This document shows positions 54,851 to 64,000 of a stretch of 64,000 bases of DNA, in pieces. The notes below the pieces were generated by a model. The model ran no database searches, was not told the DNA's origin, and was given only the letters and a program-made list of their open reading frames with translations. Source of the stretch: Rhodococcus sp. SBT000017 (GTDB lineage: Bacteria; Actinomycetota; Actinomycetes; Mycobacteriales; Mycobacteriaceae); contig NZ_REFU01000001.1 of assembly GCF_003688915.1 (NCBI RefSeq), positions 372,001-436,000 on the forward strand, read 5' to 3'. Made by a program: the position numbers and the translations under genes. Each line of letters begins with the position of its first letter. Position 1 is the stretch's first letter.

Positions 54851-55216
54851 ATGACCGTCTCGAACGAAACCACAACGACCGAAACCACAGCGCACAAGGT
54901 CACCATGACGGAGACCGCGTCGACCAAGGCCAAGGCGTTGCTGGACCAAGAAGGCCGCGACGACCTCGCGCTGCGCATCGCCGTGCAGCCAGGTGGTTGC
55001 GCAGGACTGCGCTACCAGCTCTTCTTCGACGACCGAAGCCTCGACGGCGACCTCGCGGTCGACTTCAACGGCGTCACCCTCGCAGTGGACCGGATGAGCG
55101 CCCCGTACGTGGAGGGTGCATCCATCGACTTCGTGGACACGATCGAGAAGCAGGGCTTCACGATCGACAACCCGAACGCCACGGGATCGTGCGCGTGCGG
55201 CGACTCGTTCAACTGA
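54851..55216 (+). CDS. erpA: HesB/IscA-type iron-sulfur insertion protein
   Basis: 121 aa. The three conserved cysteines are GGCAGLRYQ near residue 50 and SCACGDSF near residues 114-116, the C-x~64-C-x-C pattern of A-type carriers. It delivers Fe-S clusters to enzymes such as LipA. AGGGAGA precedes ATG 54851. A perfect 42-bp palindrome begins 13 nt past the stop. Confidence 0.93.
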   Translation: MTVSNETTTTETTAHKVTMTETASTKAKALLDQEGRDDLALRIAVQPGGCAGLRYQLFFDDRSLDGDLAVDFNGVTLAVDRMSAPYVEGASIDFVDTIEKQGFTIDNPNATGSCACGDSFN

Positions 55217-55221
55217 GCTGA

Positions 55222-56295
<1,074 letters not shown>

Positions 56296-56343
56296 GGCCG
56301 ATCTCGCCGCCCCGATGTATCAGGGGCGGCGAGGTGACGTCGA

Positions 56344-58272
56344 TCAGATGTTGACCGGGTACTCCGGTTCGGCGATCTGCGGCACGATGCGCTTCTCGAC
56401 GAAGATCCCGTGCCACACCATGAAGATCAGCAGCGTCCACAGTCGACGGCTGTGATCGGACTTGCCGGCGCGGTGGTCGTCGAGCATGGCGACGACGGCG
56501 GCCTTGTTCAGCAGGTGATCGGTCTGCGAATCGGCGATCTGCTGGTGCGCCCAGTCGAAGAGTTCCGTGCCACGCAGCCAATGGCGCAGTGGCACAGGGA
56601 ATCCCAGCTTGGCGCGATGCAGTACATGACCGGGAACGATTCCCTCGAGTGCCTGACGCAGAGCGTACTTGGTGGTGCTCTTGGTGATCTTCTGCTCGAG
56701 CGGGAGCTTCTCGGCGACCTTGTAGACCTCGGAGTCCAGGAACGGGACTCGCAGCTCGAGTGAGTTCGCCATGGTGATCTTGTCTGCCTTGACCAGAATG
56801 TCGCCGCGCAACCAGGTGAACAGATCCAGGTGCTGCATACGAGCCACCGGATCCCATCCCTGCGACTGCGCGTAGATCGGCGCGGTGACGTCCTGATGGG
56901 TCCACTCGGATCGGAACTCACGCAACACCGAACGCAACTGCGCGTCGTTGAAGCTGCGAGCGTTGCCGTAGTACCGCTCTTCGAGAGTCATCGACCCACG
57001 GTTGAGCAGGCTCTTGCCGCGCGTGCCCTCCGGGATTCGCTCGCTCAACGAGCCGGCCGCACGTCGAAGGAAGGCGGGAAGCGACTCGAACGGCTTCAAC
57101 GACAGCGGTTCGCGGTAGATGGTGTAGCCGCCGAACAACTCGTCCGCACCTTCACCGGAGAGCACGACCTTCACGTGCTTGCGTGCTTCCTTGGCGACGA
57201 AGTACAGCGGCACCAACGCAGGGTCGGCCACAGGATCGTCCAGATACCAGACGATCTCGGGGATGGACGCTGCGAACTCTTCGGGCCCGACGACCTTCAC
57301 GATGTGCCGGGCACCGATGGCGGCCGCCGACTCCGCTGCCACGTCGACCTCGGAGTAGCCCTCGCGCTCGAATCCGGTGGTGAACGTGATCAGGTCGGGA
57401 TTGTGACGAATCGCCAGAGCCGCGATGGCCGTCGAATCGATGCCGCCGGAGAGAAACGAGCCGACGGTGACGTCGGCGCGCATGTGTTTGGCAACCGAGT
57501 CCTCGAGTGCCTCGGCGATCTCCTGGTAGCGCGCCTTCTCGCTGCCGGGCGCGAAGGGCTGCACCGGAAACTTCGGTGTGAAGTACCGGGTGACCTTCGC
57601 CGGCGTACCGGGGGACAGGGTGGCATAGCAACCGGATTCGAGCCGACGAACGCCTGCGTGCAGGGTTTCGGGCTCGGGGACGTACTGCAGCACGGTGTAG
57701 TGCTCGATGGCGCGCGGGTCGAGATCTGTGTCGACTCCGAGCAGCTCCATCAGCTCGAGCACGCTCTTCTTCTCACTACCGAACGCGGTGCCGCCAGGAC
57801 CGGTGGCCAGGAACAGCGGCTTGATGCCGAAGGGATCGCGGGCGATGAACATCTCGCGGGTCTCGGTGTCCCAGACGGCGAATGCGAACATGCCTCGCAG
57901 TCGCTGTACTGCAGCAGGGCCCCAGTAGTGGAAGGCCGCGACGATCGACTCGCTGTCACCCTCGGTGGTGAACTCGGCACCGTGGTCGCGAGCCAGTTCG
58001 GCGCGCAGTTCCAGATAGTTGTAGATCTCGCCGTTGAAGACGAGCGCGTACCGGTTCGGTGACTCGGGCGGACCCCAACGCATCGGCTGATGGGAGTGTT
58101 CGATGTCGATGAAGGACAACCGATTGAAGCCGTAGACGACGTCGTCGTCGTGCCAGGTGCCACCGGGCTCGTCCGGACCGCGGTGTCGCATGCAATGGGT
58201 CGCCGAAGCCACGAGTTCGACTCCGGCGGCGGTCGTTCCGTGAGACGTGAGTACTCCGAGCAGTCCACACAC
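56344..58272 (-). CDS. asnB: Glutamine-dependent asparagine synthetase / amidotransferase
   Basis: 642 aa. The class II glutaminase starts with Cys at residue 2 (MCGLLGVLTSHG), the N-terminal nucleophile after Met removal, and has NRLSFIDIEHSHQPM and FNGEIYNYLELR. The synthetase half has SFLSGGIDSTAIAAL (ATP pyrophosphatase loop). In corynebacteria the same protein (LtsA) and in mycobacteria AsnB act in amidation of cell-envelope diaminopimelate, so an envelope role is possible besides asparagine synthesis. GTG 58272 follows GAAGAGG. It diverges from ctaC. Confidence 0.95.
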   Translation of the reverse strand: MCGLLGVLTSHGTTAAGVELVASATHCMRHRGPDEPGGTWHDDDVVYGFNRLSFIDIEHSHQPMRWGPPESPNRYALVFNGEIYNYLELRAELARDHGAEFTTEGDSESIVAAFHYWGPAAVQRLRGMFAFAVWDTETREMFIARDPFGIKPLFLATGPGGTAFGSEKKSVLELMELLGVDTDLDPRAIEHYTVLQYVPEPETLHAGVRRLESGCYATLSPGTPAKVTRYFTPKFPVQPFAPGSEKARYQEIAEALEDSVAKHMRADVTVGSFLSGGIDSTAIAALAIRHNPDLITFTTGFEREGYSEVDVAAESAAAIGARHIVKVVGPEEFAASIPEIVWYLDDPVADPALVPLYFVAKEARKHVKVVLSGEGADELFGGYTIYREPLSLKPFESLPAFLRRAAGSLSERIPEGTRGKSLLNRGSMTLEERYYGNARSFNDAQLRSVLREFRSEWTHQDVTAPIYAQSQGWDPVARMQHLDLFTWLRGDILVKADKITMANSLELRVPFLDSEVYKVAEKLPLEQKITKSTTKYALRQALEGIVPGHVLHRAKLGFPVPLRHWLRGTELFDWAHQQIADSQTDHLLNKAAVVAMLDDHRAGKSDHSRRLWTLLIFMVWHGIFVEKRIVPQIAEPEYPVNI

Positions 58273-58502
58273 AGCGTCTGCTACCTCTTCTCGCAGTTGG
58301 GGACAGTGCAGGGGTCCTGGTCTCCGCGAGTGTCGTCAGCGGGACTGTAGATCAGGATCCGAGTATGCCGCAGACACGCTCGGACGTAGGTAACGACCCA
58401 AGGGTGGTTCTCCGCCGGCTTTGGTCTACGCTGCGTAGTACTCGGGCATCTCCATGTGGAAGCCCTTATTCTTCAGTGGTGGGCAATCAGGAAGGCGTGA
58501 AC

Positions 58503-59576
58503 GTGGCGCAGAGTCGGATCCTTCGGCGAGCGGGGCTGACAGCATTTCTCGGTGTAGCCGCGTTGATGCTGTCGGGCTGTTCCATCAGCAGCGACAACGT
58601 ACTCAATTTCGGTTTCGCCTCGGGCGTCACCCCTCAGGGGCGACGCATCGGCGACCTGTGGACGTGGTCGGTCATTGCAGCCCTGGTCATGGGCATCATC
58701 GTGTGGGTTCTCATCTTCTGGGTGGTGCTGTTCCACCGCAAGAAGAAGAGCTCACCGGAGTTCCCCCGCCAGACGGCCTACAACGTACCGCTCGAGCTGT
58801 TCTACACGGCGGTTCCGTTCGTGATCATCGCCGTGCTGTTCTACTTCACCGTCGTGGTGCAGAACTACGTCGACGAGAAGCAGGCCGATCCCGACGTCCA
58901 GGTCGATGTCACGGCGTACCAGTGGAACTGGAAGTTCGGGTACCGGACCATCGATCTCAAGGACGGTGCCGCGAAGTACGAGGGCACCGACGAGGAAGAG
59001 CAGGCTGCCGCCGAGGCCGCCGCCACCCCGGGTGAAGGTGCCGAGGGCAGCGAGGACGGTGAGTTCGTTCCGGGACCGATCAACGGAGCATCCACGCAGG
59101 ATCTGTCGTACCTGCACTACAACAAGATCGAAACGGTCGGCTCCAGCGAAGAGATCCCGGTGCTTGTTCTGCCGACCGGCAAGCGCATCGAGTTCGTGCT
59201 CGCGTCCTCGGACGTCATCCACGGATTCTGGGTTCCGGAATTCCTGTTCAAGCGTGACGTTCTCCCGAACCCCGAGGAGAACCACTCCGACAACGTCTTC
59301 CAGATCAGCGAAATCGAACGCGAAGGCTCCTTCGTCGGACGGTGCACCGAGATGTGTGGCACCTTCCACTCGATGATGAACTTCGAGGTTCGTGCCGTCT
59401 CTCCGGAGCGGTTCGAGCAGTACATCGAGCTTCGCAAGCCCCTGTCCGAAGGCGGAGAAGCGCTGACCAACGCGCAGGCACTCGAAGCCATCGGCGAGAG
59501 CCCCCTCGCAACGAGCACCGCGCCGTTCGCGACCGACCGCACCCTCCGAACAGCCGCTGTCGCTGAAGGCAACTGA
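58503..59576 (+). CDS. ctaC: Cytochrome c oxidase subunit II
   Basis: 357 aa. The signal/lipobox region LMLSGC (about residues 20-24) suggests a lipoprotein, followed by two membrane helices (about 55-78 and 95-117). The CuA site is FVGRCTEMCGTFHSMMNFEV (Cys, Glu, Cys, His, Met) with the first His in DVIHGFWVPEF. An acidic insert lies between strands (about 155-185), as in other actinobacteria. AGGAAGG at 58489-58495 is best spaced for GTG 58503 rather than 58497. It works with qcrCAB in the bcc-aa3 supercomplex. Confidence 0.95.
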   Translation: MAQSRILRRAGLTAFLGVAALMLSGCSISSDNVLNFGFASGVTPQGRRIGDLWTWSVIAALVMGIIVWVLIFWVVLFHRKKKSSPEFPRQTAYNVPLELFYTAVPFVIIAVLFYFTVVVQNYVDEKQADPDVQVDVTAYQWNWKFGYRTIDLKDGAAKYEGTDEEEQAAAEAAATPGEGAEGSEDGEFVPGPINGASTQDLSYLHYNKIETVGSSEEIPVLVLPTGKRIEFVLASSDVIHGFWVPEFLFKRDVLPNPEENHSDNVFQISEIEREGSFVGRCTEMCGTFHSMMNFEVRAVSPERFEQYIELRKPLSEGGEALTNAQALEAIGESPLATSTAPFATDRTLRTAAVAEGN

Positions 59577-59594
59577 CCAAGGAAGCATGCTGAT

Positions 59595-60011
59595 ATGAAA
59601 ATCGAAGCCAAGATCTTCGAAATCCTCACTGTCTTCTTCCTCCTGGTCGGCATCGTGTACACGTTGTTCACGGGCCTGAGCCGCACAGGAGTGGAGTGGG
59701 CAGGAGTCACCGCGATCTTCCTGTCGGTGGGTCTGACACTGATCATCGGTACCTACTTCAGGTTCGTCGCCCGACGCCTCGACACACGCCCCGAGGACTT
59801 CGACGACGCCGAGGTGAGCGACGGTGCAGGCGACTTGGGCTTCTTCAGCCCCGGCAGCTTCTGGCCGATCGTGCTGGCGGCCTTCGCAGCCGTCACCGCC
59901 ATCGGCTTCGCCTTCTTCCAGCCGTGGCTCATCGCGCTGGGCGTCGTGTGCGTCATCGTTGCGGCGGCAGGTTTGGTCTTCGAGTACCACGTAGGTGCCG
60001 AGCGCCACTGA
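59595..60011 (+). CDS. ctaF: Cytochrome c oxidase subunit IV, actinobacterial type
   Basis: 138 aa with four predicted membrane helices. [20 protein letters not shown] and [20 protein letters not shown] match CtaF, a structural subunit of aa3 oxidase. It follows ctaC by 18 nt with AGGAAG before the ATG. A strong terminator follows 17 nt after the stop. Confidence 0.95.
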   Translation: MKIEAKIFEILTVFFLLVGIVYTLFTGLSRTGVEWAGVTAIFLSVGLTLIIGTYFRFVARRLDTRPEDFDDAEVSDGAGDLGFFSPGSFWPIVLAAFAAVTAIGFAFFQPWLIALGVVCVIVAAAGLVFEYHVGAERH

Positions 60012-60028
60012 CTTCCACCAGTTGCACC

Positions 60029-60074
60029 AGAAAAGGGCCCCGGTCGTTCTCACGAGCGACCGGGGCCCTTTTCT
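60029..60074 (+). terminator. Intrinsic terminator after ctaF
   Basis: Perfect 18-bp inverted repeat AGAAAAGGGCCCCGGTCG / CGACCGGGGCCCTTTTCT with a 10-nt loop, ending in TTTTCT. It ends ctaC-ctaF and, being symmetric, may also serve the opposing regulator. Confidence 0.92.
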
Positions 60075-60146
60075 GCTGTTTGGACCACAGGCCGGACGGA
60101 ATGGTCGACTCACGGCGCTGTGAGGTGAACGGGAGAGGTGGAGCCC

Positions 60147-60422
60147 TCAGGAGACGTCGGCCTCCGAGTGGGGCCGAACGGAGCTGGACGTCGAATCGGC
60201 AAGCGAATCGAGAGAGATGTTCAGCGCACCGCACAACGCGGCGACGGTGAAGAATGCAGGCGTCGGAATTCGGCCGGTCTCGATCTTTCGCAGAGTTTCG
60301 ACCGAGATGCCGGCCGTATCGGCGACGTCGGTCATGGTTCGGCCACCACGGGCATGACGGAGAGCAGAGCCGAGCCTGGCACCTCGGGCGAGTTCGCCGG
60401 GGGTGAGGGGAATACGGACCAT
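60147..60422 (-). CDS. XRE-family helix-turn-helix protein
   Basis: 91 aa. The HTH is at about residues 14-60: LGSALRHARGGRTMTDVADTAGISVETLRKIETGRIPTPAF, then a short acidic/Ser tail. It is an XRE-type DNA-binding domain with no effector domain. It starts at ATG 60422, 7 nt after TACTAT, with no ribosome binding site. It lies alone between the ctaCF and qcr terminators, facing ctaF. It may regulate the respiratory genes, but there is no direct evidence. Confidence 0.88.
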   Translation of the reverse strand: MVRIPLTPGELARGARLGSALRHARGGRTMTDVADTAGISVETLRKIETGRIPTPAFFTVAALCGALNISLDSLADSTSSSVRPHSEADVS

Positions 60423-60429
60423 GAGACCG

Positions 60430-60435
60430 ATAGTA
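60430..60435 (-). promoter_or_regulatory. -10 TACTAT for leaderless XRE gene
   Basis: TACTAT (minus strand) lies 7 nt before ATG 60422. Confidence 0.5.
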
Positions 60436-60599
60436 ATACCGGTTGTGGCGAACCCCTGAGCCGAGATCGGTCGATACACCGGGCGGGTCATCCGCCGGTG
60501 GGGGAGGGGAGGGGCCCTCAGGTCCTTCCCGTCCACGTGGAGCCGTACTGCTCCAGAGGGTGCGCGAGGGGTCGACCCCGGATGATGTTCGCAGACGAG

Positions 60600-60635
60600 A
60601 AAGAGGGCGACACCGTTGCCGGTGTCGCCCTCTTT
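60600..60635 (-). terminator. Intrinsic terminator after qcrB
   Basis: 15-bp inverted repeat AAAGAGGGCGACACC / GGTGTCGCCCTCTTT with a 6-nt loop, 18 nt past the qcrB stop, with T-rich end on the minus strand. It ends the qcrCAB operon. Confidence 0.9.
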
Positions 60636-60652
60636 TCGGACTCTGTCAGATG

Positions 60653-62431
60653 TCAGCGTTCTCTGTCGTTGTCGCTTCGACCCGAAGCGATTGCAGTGTC
60701 CTCGTCCGAGTGGAGTCCATTGCCGTTGCCGTTCGAGTGTCCGTTGCCATTCGCATGGCCGTTACCGTTCGAGTGGCCATTTCCGTTCGAGTGACCGTTA
60801 CCGTTCGCGTGGCCGTTGCCGTGAATGCCCGCCTGGTAGTTGCGGAGCATCGTGAGCTGTTCGTGTTCACCCTTGTGATGGGCGTCTTCGAGAGCCTTGC
60901 TCTGTGCCACCGGATCCGGGCTGAACAGCGATCCCGAGCCGGGCTTTCCGGCCGAGCCGAGCTTGTTCATTTTCTTGGGAACGGGTGCGCCCTGGTAATC
61001 GAGGGGGATCGGGTGTCCGTGATCGTCGACCGGTCCGAGCGGCTGGTGGATCTCCACGTACTGGCCGTGCGGGAGTCGCTTGATGATTCCGGTTTCGATG
61101 CCGTGCTCGAGAACTGCCCGGTCACTGCGCTGCAAGCCGATGCAGAATCGGTATGCGATGAAGTACGCGAGCGGAGGCATGGTGAGAATTCCGATACGAC
61201 CGATCCACGTCATCGCGTTGAGAGAGATGTCGAACTTGTACGCGATGAGGTCGTTGATGCACGAGAGCGTGAGGATCACGTAGAACGTGAGAGCCATCGC
61301 GCCGATCGCGGTACGCACCGGAACGTCGCGGGGACGCTGCAGCAGGTTGTGATGCGCAGTGTCTCCGGTGAGACGCTTCTCGATCCACGGGTAGGCGATC
61401 ATCACGGTGAAGACGAGACCCATGATCACTGCCACCCAGAACACTGCCGGGATGGTGTAGCGCCCGGCGATGTATATCTCCCAGGCAGGCCACAGTCGGG
61501 CCATGCCATCGGTCCACATCAGATAGAAGTCGGGCTGAACGCCTGCCGACACTTGCGACGGGTTGTACGGTCCGAGATTCCAGATCGGGTTGATCTGAAG
61601 CAGTCCACCCATTGCTGCCAGCACACCGAAGGTGACGGCGAAGAAGGCACCGGACTTGACTGCGAAAACCGGGAGAATACGAACGCCGACGACGTTTTGC
61701 TCCGTGCGGCCGGGTCCGGGGAACTGCGTGTGCTTCTGGTACCAGACCAGGGCCAGGTGGGCTGCGATCAGCGCCAGAATGATGGCCGGTAGAAGAAGAA
61801 CGTGAGCGACGTACAGGCGCGGGATGATGATCGTGCCGGGGAAGTCGCCGTCGAAGATGAGCCAGTGCATCCACGTACCGATGATCGGGATGCTCATCGT
61901 GATGCCACCGAGAGCTGCGCGGAGGCCGGTGCCGGAGAGCAGATCGTCGGGGAGCGAGTAGCCGAAGAAGCCCTCGAACATCGCGAGGATGAGCAGCAGG
62001 CAGCCGATGACCCAGTTGGCCTCACGCGGGCGACGGAACGCGCCGGTGAAGAAGATACGCATCATGTGCACGATGATCGAGGCCGCGAACATCAGGGCGG
62101 CCCAGTGGTGAATCTGCCGCATGAACAGACCGCCGCGAACCTCGAACGTGATGTCGAGAGCGGTCGCGTATGCCTTGGACATCGTCACGCCGTTGAGCGG
62201 GGTGTACGCACCTTCGTACACGACCTCGCTGAGCGACGGATCGAAGAACAGGGTGAGGAACACGCCCGAGATCAGCAGGATGACGAAGCTGTACAGCGCG
62301 ATCTCGCCGAGCAGGAACGACCAGTGGGTGGGGAATACCTTGTTGATCTGGCGCCGCAGTCCAGGTGCCAGGTGGTAGCGACTGTCTACGCCGTCGGCCT
62401 GCTTGGCGGCGAGGGTTTGCAATGTACTCAT
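60653..62431 (-). CDS. qcrB: Cytochrome bc1 complex cytochrome b subunit
   Basis: 592 aa. The heme-ligating histidines are in [18 protein letters not shown] and in [23 protein letters not shown]. The Qo-site region lies further on. The core ends near residue 530. The C-terminus then carries a repeated Asn/Gly/His tail (residues about 537-572), five NGNGH(A/S) hexapeptides plus an end, before LHSDEDTA. That makes it longer than most actinobacterial QcrB. Its ATG overlaps the qcrA stop (ATGA). Confidence 0.95.
   Translation of the reverse strand: MSTLQTLAAKQADGVDSRYHLAPGLRRQINKVFPTHWSFLLGEIALYSFVILLISGVFLTLFFDPSLSEVVYEGAYTPLNGVTMSKAYATALDITFEVRGGLFMRQIHHWAALMFAASIIVHMMRIFFTGAFRRPREANWVIGCLLLILAMFEGFFGYSLPDDLLSGTGLRAALGGITMSIPIIGTWMHWLIFDGDFPGTIIIPRLYVAHVLLLPAIILALIAAHLALVWYQKHTQFPGPGRTEQNVVGVRILPVFAVKSGAFFAVTFGVLAAMGGLLQINPIWNLGPYNPSQVSAGVQPDFYLMWTDGMARLWPAWEIYIAGRYTIPAVFWVAVIMGLVFTVMIAYPWIEKRLTGDTAHHNLLQRPRDVPVRTAIGAMALTFYVILTLSCINDLIAYKFDISLNAMTWIGRIGILTMPPLAYFIAYRFCIGLQRSDRAVLEHGIETGIIKRLPHGQYVEIHQPLGPVDDHGHPIPLDYQGAPVPKKMNKLGSAGKPGSGSLFSPDPVAQSKALEDAHHKGEHEQLTMLRNYQAGIHGNGHANGNGHSNGNGHSNGNGHANGNGHSNGNGNGLHSDEDTAIASGRSDNDRER
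60716..60823 (-). repeat. 18-bp tandem repeats encoding the QcrB NGNGH tail
   Basis: About five 18-bp units encode (N-G-N-G-H-S/A). Codon changes (cat/cac, ggt/ggc) show the array has begun to diverge. It is within the qcrB coding frame, near the C-terminus. Confidence 0.9.
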
Positions 62432-63639
62432 GAGTCACGCTCCGGACGACGTTCCCAGAAGGCGGGTCCCAGTGCTTCGGTGAAGTCTCCCGAAGCGACG
62501 AGGAATCCCTCTTCGTTGACAGTGATGGGAAGTTGGGGCAGCGCACGCGCAGCCGGTCCGAAGATCGGCTTGCCGTACTCGAGCGCGTTGAACTGCGACT
62601 GGTGGCAAGGGCACAGAATTCGGTTGGTCTGCTGCTCGTACAACGATGTCGGGCAACCCAGGTGCGTGCAGATCTTGGAGTAGGCGAAGTAATCGCCGTA
62701 ATTGAAGCTTTCCTGGCCCTTGCGCTTGACGACCGTGCTGGCGTCGTCCGAGCGAAGGCGGATGAGCATGACCGAGTTACGAATTCCACGCAGAGAAACG
62801 AGCAGATCGTGCTCGCTCTCGCGGTCCGCTTCACGGAACGGGAATACGGTCTCCATGGCACCAGCGTCCAAGTCCTCGGGCCGAACGAGAACGACATCTT
62901 CCGGTCGCCCGGTGTCTCGTCGGAGGTAGATGGTCTCTCCATCGTAGCGAGGAGTCCAGCCGGATACCCACAACGGCGAATCTTCGCCCTTGGCCCAGGG
63001 GTTCTTGATCAGTCCGCCGAGGGGGAGCAGTGCCATGATGCCCAGCGCGCCGCCGCCGAAGTAGAGCGAGCGCTTGATCACCTTGCGACGACCGATGGTC
63101 GACGTGTCGAGGGAGTCGCCGAGCTCTGCCACGAGCGTCTTGCGGTCCGTCTCCGACGAACCGCCGTCGTGACGGTCCTGGATTGAGACCTCTTCGGGGA
63201 TGAACTTCTTGGTGAACTGCACCGCACCGATACCGACGGCGAGGATCGCCAGGCCCATCGTTCCGCCGATGAGCGGGGTGTACAGCGAGTAGGCGATGTA
63301 GTTCTCTTCGCCGATACCGGCGTACTGCCACGGCCAAAACAGGTAGATGCCGATGAAAGCGACAGCGGCGAGGCCGGCGATCGCGAACCAGATCGCGACG
63401 CTGCGCTCGGCACGCTTCTCGGCGCGAGTACCTTCCACAGCCCAACGGTTGCGGCGGAAAGCGACGTCGACACCGTCGAGGTTGGTGCCCAGTTTGACCA
63501 GGTCGTCGCGGCTGAGCGCGGCGAGTTCCTCGTCGGTGTACTTCTTGTCCGCGTTCACGCCCTCGGTGCCGGGTGCATCCTTGCGTCCGGCTTCGTCGTC
63601 GTTGTTCGCGTCCTTACGGCCGGAATCGCCGTCGGTCAT
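62428..63639 (-). CDS. qcrA: Cytochrome bc1 complex Rieske iron-sulfur subunit
   Basis: 403 aa. The N-terminus is long and hydrophilic (1-75), then three membrane helices (about 80-100, 120-140, 190-215), the actinobacterial arrangement. The [2Fe-2S] Rieske motifs are CTHLGC and CPCHQS (about residues 330-355). It passes electrons from menaquinol to cytochrome c. Start and stop overlap its neighbours by four bases each (ATGA). Confidence 0.95.
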   Translation of the reverse strand: MTDGDSGRKDANNDDEAGRKDAPGTEGVNADKKYTDEELAALSRDDLVKLGTNLDGVDVAFRRNRWAVEGTRAEKRAERSVAIWFAIAGLAAVAFIGIYLFWPWQYAGIGEENYIAYSLYTPLIGGTMGLAILAVGIGAVQFTKKFIPEEVSIQDRHDGGSSETDRKTLVAELGDSLDTSTIGRRKVIKRSLYFGGGALGIMALLPLGGLIKNPWAKGEDSPLWVSGWTPRYDGETIYLRRDTGRPEDVVLVRPEDLDAGAMETVFPFREADRESEHDLLVSLRGIRNSVMLIRLRSDDASTVVKRKGQESFNYGDYFAYSKICTHLGCPTSLYEQQTNRILCPCHQSQFNALEYGKPIFGPAARALPQLPITVNEEGFLVASGDFTEALGPAFWERRPERDS

Positions 63640-64000
63640 GATCTAGCTCCGATCCACAAAGTTGCTCCGACGACGGCGATGATGCCGACCGTCCAGATAG
63701 CGATCATCTCGGTACCGGGACCGAATCCGCCGATGCTCCAACCGCCTGCGGGCAGCGTCTCGGTGGACGACTTGATGTAGGCGATGATGTCGGACTTCTC
63801 TTCCAGCGTCAGCTGACGATCGGAGAACTTCGGCATGTTCTGCGGACCGGTGACCATCGCGGTGTAGATCTCCTGCTCGTTTGCGGGTCCGAGCGGGGGT
63901 GCGAACTTGCCCGAGGAGAGAGCTCCGCCGAGGCCGGTGAAGTTGTGGCAGGAGGCGCAGTTGAGACGGAACAACTCGCTTCCACGTCCGATGTCGTTGC
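63636..64000 (-). CDS. qcrC: Cytochrome bc1 complex diheme cytochrome c subunit, N-terminus off the window
   Basis: The C-terminal ~121 residues. CASCH, then [19 protein letters not shown], is the second c-type heme motif (CxxCH) with its axial Met in NMPKFS. A C-terminal membrane anchor ([19 protein letters not shown]) ends the protein. The first heme motif is outside. It precedes qcrA with an ATGA overlap, and ctaE probably lies beyond. Confidence 0.95.
   Translation of the reverse strand, partial: NDIGRGSELFRLNCASCHNFTGLGGALSSGKFAPPLGPANEQEIYTAMVTGPQNMPKFSDRQLTLEEKSDIIAYIKSSTETLPAGGWSIGGFGPGTEMIAIWTVGIIAVVGATLWIGARS

Overview
The window is one block of a high-GC actinobacterial chromosome. 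Gene content and order point to a mycolic-acid actinomycete of the Rhodococcus type: an actinobacterial qcrCAB-ctaCF respiratory cluster, glnA1-glnE-glnA2, lipA-lipB-dlaT, an RNase H/CobC phosphatase fusion, and many GTG/TTG starts. From memory, the order cobD-SURF1-ptpA-HAD-cobC-NIF3-zinc ribbon-RNase H, then panB, glnA2-glnE, glnA1, lipB-lipA, dlaT, pepB, gcvT, ilvE, cobS-cobT, DUF3043, glycerate kinase, HesB, PfkB kinase, asnB, ctaC-ctaF, qcrB-qcrA-qcrC parallels M. tuberculosis Rv2236c to Rv2194. This is stated from memory, not from an alignment.

Layout. 1-3.1 kb: an iron alcohol dehydrogenase (cut by the window edge) and methylmalonate-semialdehyde dehydrogenase, divergent from a LysR regulator. 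3.3-10.7 kb: cobalamin and conserved housekeeping genes (cobD, SURF1, ptpA/HAD pair, cobC, NIF3, zinc ribbon, RNase H-phosphatase). 10.7-21.9 kb: an accessory stretch interrupting the conserved order: a membrane protein, a Uma2-type nuclease, an uncharacterised two-gene module of membrane-active-looking proteins (12055-14503), a heme A synthase, decayed regulators around an alpha/beta hydrolase lacking its nucleophile, an ArsB/SLC13-type permease with a DUF1697 gene, and a TetR-MFS pair. 22-29.9 kb: RNase P RNA, an RNB ribonuclease, proline iminopeptidase, a lipoprotein, panB, nadE and a Hip1/CaeA-like hydrolase. 30-40 kb: nitrogen assimilation (glnA2, glnE, glnA1) interrupted by a four-gene osmoprotectant ABC transporter. 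40-46.6 kb: RDD protein, DUF4191, lipoic acid synthesis and the lipoylated dlaT. 46.6-56.3 kb: pepB, gcvT, ilvE, cobU-cobT-cobS, glycerate kinase, erpA and a PfkB kinase. 56.3-64 kb: asnB and the cytochrome bcc-aa3 genes, with qcrC cut by the window end.

A recurring signal is a TANNNT hexamer placed 6-8 nt before an ATG/GTG with no Shine-Dalgarno. I find it at 18 genes, which implies widespread leaderless transcription and fixes several start codons.

The most promising candidate for an undescribed system is the 331-aa plus 487-aa operon at 12055-14503, next to the Uma2-type nuclease. Its function is unknown, and the reading as defence or membrane-effector module is inference only.
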